This document shows, piece after piece, positions 62,670 to 64,000 of a stretch of 64,000 nt of DNA. Under the pieces are notes generated by a model. The model was not told where the DNA came from. It did no database searches and was given only the letters and a program-made list of their open reading frames with translations. Both the position numbers and the translations under genes were made by a program. Source of the DNA: Myxococcus virescens. Lineage in GTDB: Bacteria; Myxococcota; Myxococcia; Myxococcales; Myxococcaceae. How positions within the stretch are numbered: the stretch's first letter is position 1; every line of letters starts with the position of its first letter. The stretch covers positions 496,001-560,000 of the forward strand of contig NZ_FNAJ01000003.1 in the NCBI RefSeq assembly GCF_900101905.1, written 5' to 3'.

Positions 62670-63827
62670 TCAGAGCGACGAGAGCAGGGACTCCCAGGCC
62701 TTGAGGGCGCGGTCGGCGGACAGCTCCTCGGAGCGGCGCCGGGCCCGGGCGGACAGGTCGGTCCGGTGCACGTCGTCCTGGACGATTCGCGCCAGGGCGT
62801 CCGCCAGCGCCTGGGGCTGCTCCATGGGCACCAGGACGCCGTGCTTGCCGTGCTCCAGCACCTCCGCGGGGCCGGAGGGGCAGTCGGTACTGACCACGGG
62901 GCAGCCCAGGGCCAGCGCCTCCAGCAGCACCATGGGAAGCCCCTCGAAGCGCGAGGACAGGGCGAAGGCCGCCGCCCGCCGCATCAGCGCATGGGGGTTG
63001 GGCGCGAAGCCCGGCAGGAAGACGGAGTCCTCCACGCCCAGGGACTTCACCAGCGCCTTCAGCTCCGCCTCCAGCGAGCCTTCCCCCAGGATGAGCAGGT
63101 GCTGGTCCACCCCGGCCTGGCGCATCAGCGCGTGGCTCCGGATGAGCACGTCGAAGGCCTTCTGGTGCTCCAGCCGCCCCACGGCGATGACCACGGGCTT
63201 GCGGAAGACGGGCTCCGCCCAGGCGGGCAGCGGGTGCTCACCGGCGGCGCGCACCCGGTCGCCGTCCACGAAGTTGGGGATGACGTGGAGCTGCTCGGGC
63301 CCCACCGGCACCAGGTCCCGGAAGGCCTTCGCGGAGTCGTGGCCGCACGCGACGATGCGGCTCATCCGAGGGTAGAGCCACCGCAGCCCCCAGAGCTGCC
63401 GCCGGGGCTGCTCCAGGTGGAAGGCGCCCCAGTCGAAGTGAATCATGCCCACCACGGGCTTGCGCAGCAGCTGCCCCGCCAGGCACGCCAGCAGCGCCGC
63501 CCGGCCCTCCTGCCCCGCCACGATGACGTCCACGTCGCGCGCCTCGCGCACCAGCCGCCAGAAGAAGCGCGGCAGCATGCCCCGCCGGTACTCGAAGGCG
63601 TCGGTGCCCCACACCACCTCGGTGCGCTGCGGAATCCGGTCGCTCTGGCTCTTCGGATGGGGCCGGTGGTGGAAGAACATCTTCGTGTCGAACCGGCCGG
63701 GGTCCAGCCCCGTCAGCACGTTGCACACGGACCGTTCGATGCCGCCCGAGCCCAGGAACACCAGCGTGAACAGCACCCGCTTCCGAGCGGCTACTGGAGG
63801 CGCCTCGCCCTGTGTCGTTACGAGCAT
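62670..63827 (-). CDS. GT4-family glycosyltransferase
   Basis: A 385-residue retaining glycosyltransferase of the GT-B fold. The N-terminal domain has RVLFTLVFLGSGGIERSVCN (Gly-rich acceptor loop) and VDVIVAGQEGRAALLACLAG. The C-terminal nucleotide-sugar domain has RKPVVIAVGRLEHQKAFDVL, and the signature E-x7-E in SSRFEGLPMVLLEALALGCP, followed by VVSTDCPSGPAEVL. It likely adds a sugar to lipopolysaccharide, exopolysaccharide or a small molecule. ATG 63827 was chosen; the frame runs on upstream to 63926 with basic low-information sequence. No other polysaccharide gene is visible in the window. Confidence 0.85.
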   Translation of the reverse strand: MLVTTQGEAPPVAARKRVLFTLVFLGSGGIERSVCNVLTGLDPGRFDTKMFFHHRPHPKSQSDRIPQRTEVVWGTDAFEYRRGMLPRFFWRLVREARDVDVIVAGQEGRAALLACLAGQLLRKPVVGMIHFDWGAFHLEQPRRQLWGLRWLYPRMSRIVACGHDSAKAFRDLVPVGPEQLHVIPNFVDGDRVRAAGEHPLPAWAEPVFRKPVVIAVGRLEHQKAFDVLIRSHALMRQAGVDQHLLILGEGSLEAELKALVKSLGVEDSVFLPGFAPNPHALMRRAAAFALSSRFEGLPMVLLEALALGCPVVSTDCPSGPAEVLEHGKHGVLVPMEQPQALADALARIVQDDVHRTDLSARARRRSEELSADRALKAWESLLSSL

Positions 63828-64000
63828 CACCCGCACTCTCACGTGCTTCGAGACACCGCGGTCCAGGACCTTCGGAGTGACAGGACTCCCCCCGGCTCCA
63901 ACCTGACCCACCCGCGGTGTAGCCAACTTGCATTCGCTCCGCCACCCCCTCGGCTCAGCTAGGGTTCGCTTTATTCCAAGCCAATCCTAGATATCCGTGA

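Overview
The window is high-GC, densely coded bacterial chromosome whose gene families point to a myxobacterium, most likely Myxococcaceae (Myxococcus or Corallococcus). The evidence is several lineage-typical families: a DUF2381 protein beside a membrane Ser/Thr kinase, a DUF2378-type protein, large PAS/GAF histidine kinases, many lipoproteins, and an elongation factor G of the spirochaete/planctomycete/delta-proteobacterial type. There are also GTG and TTG starts with good ribosome binding sites. I see no insertion sequence, prophage, CRISPR array, rRNA or tRNA; the region reads as core chromosome.

Layout. 0.1-8.5 kb is housekeeping: a TrmJ-like SPOUT methyltransferase, an RsuA/RluB-type pseudouridine synthase, soluble transhydrogenase SthA, EF-G followed by a clear terminator, and the ABC-F ATPase Uup. 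8.7-13.6 kb holds an outer-membrane barrel candidate, an OPT transporter, a SlyD-like isomerase and a dicarboxylate/amino-acid symporter. 13.6-18.1 kb has a 2OG-Fe(II) oxygenase-like protein meeting an orphan DNA methyltransferase tail to tail, then the kinase/DUF2381 pair. 18.3-20.6 kb is an overlapping YcaO-TfuA gene pair, the hallmark of ATP-dependent peptide-backbone thioamidation or azoline chemistry, with no known precursor or partner nearby. 20.8-23.2 kb has a small sensor-like protein divergent from an ECF sigma / anti-sigma / periplasmic-protein operon. 23.3-26.5 kb holds two lipoproteins, DUF5996 and a secreted glutathione peroxidase. 26.5-31.8 kb is one tandem-duplicated UvrA with four ATPase modules.

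31.9-35.0 kb holds a DUF2378 protein divergent from a hybrid histidine kinase. 35.15-39.4 kb is an osmoregulated periplasmic glucan operon (opgG, an unknown gene, opgH) behind a strong sigma-54 promoter match. 39.4-45.7 kb holds an M18 aminopeptidase, a second 2OG-oxygenase-like protein, an unknown protein with a strong terminator, a short acyl-CoA-dehydrogenase-like protein, a Cys-rich lipoprotein, a SET-domain methyltransferase with a histone-H1-like tail, and DUF423. 45.7-50.9 kb holds two amidohydrolases with a cupin, a PfkB-family kinase and a Mug-type glycosylase. 51-55.7 kb holds a GAF protein, a CysQ-like phosphatase, a PAS/GAF histidine kinase and a GNAT. 55.7-59.1 kb is a two-gene module of unknown function that includes a c-type cytochrome lipoprotein. 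59.3-64 kb holds a beta-lactamase-fold hydrolase with TPRs, glutaminyl-tRNA synthetase and a GT4 glycosyltransferase.

The most promising loci are the YcaO-TfuA pair, the sigma-54-linked glucan operon with its extra gene, the SET/H1-tail protein, the ECF triad, and the unknown cytochrome-linked module. All functional statements come from reading motifs by eye; no database search was possible.
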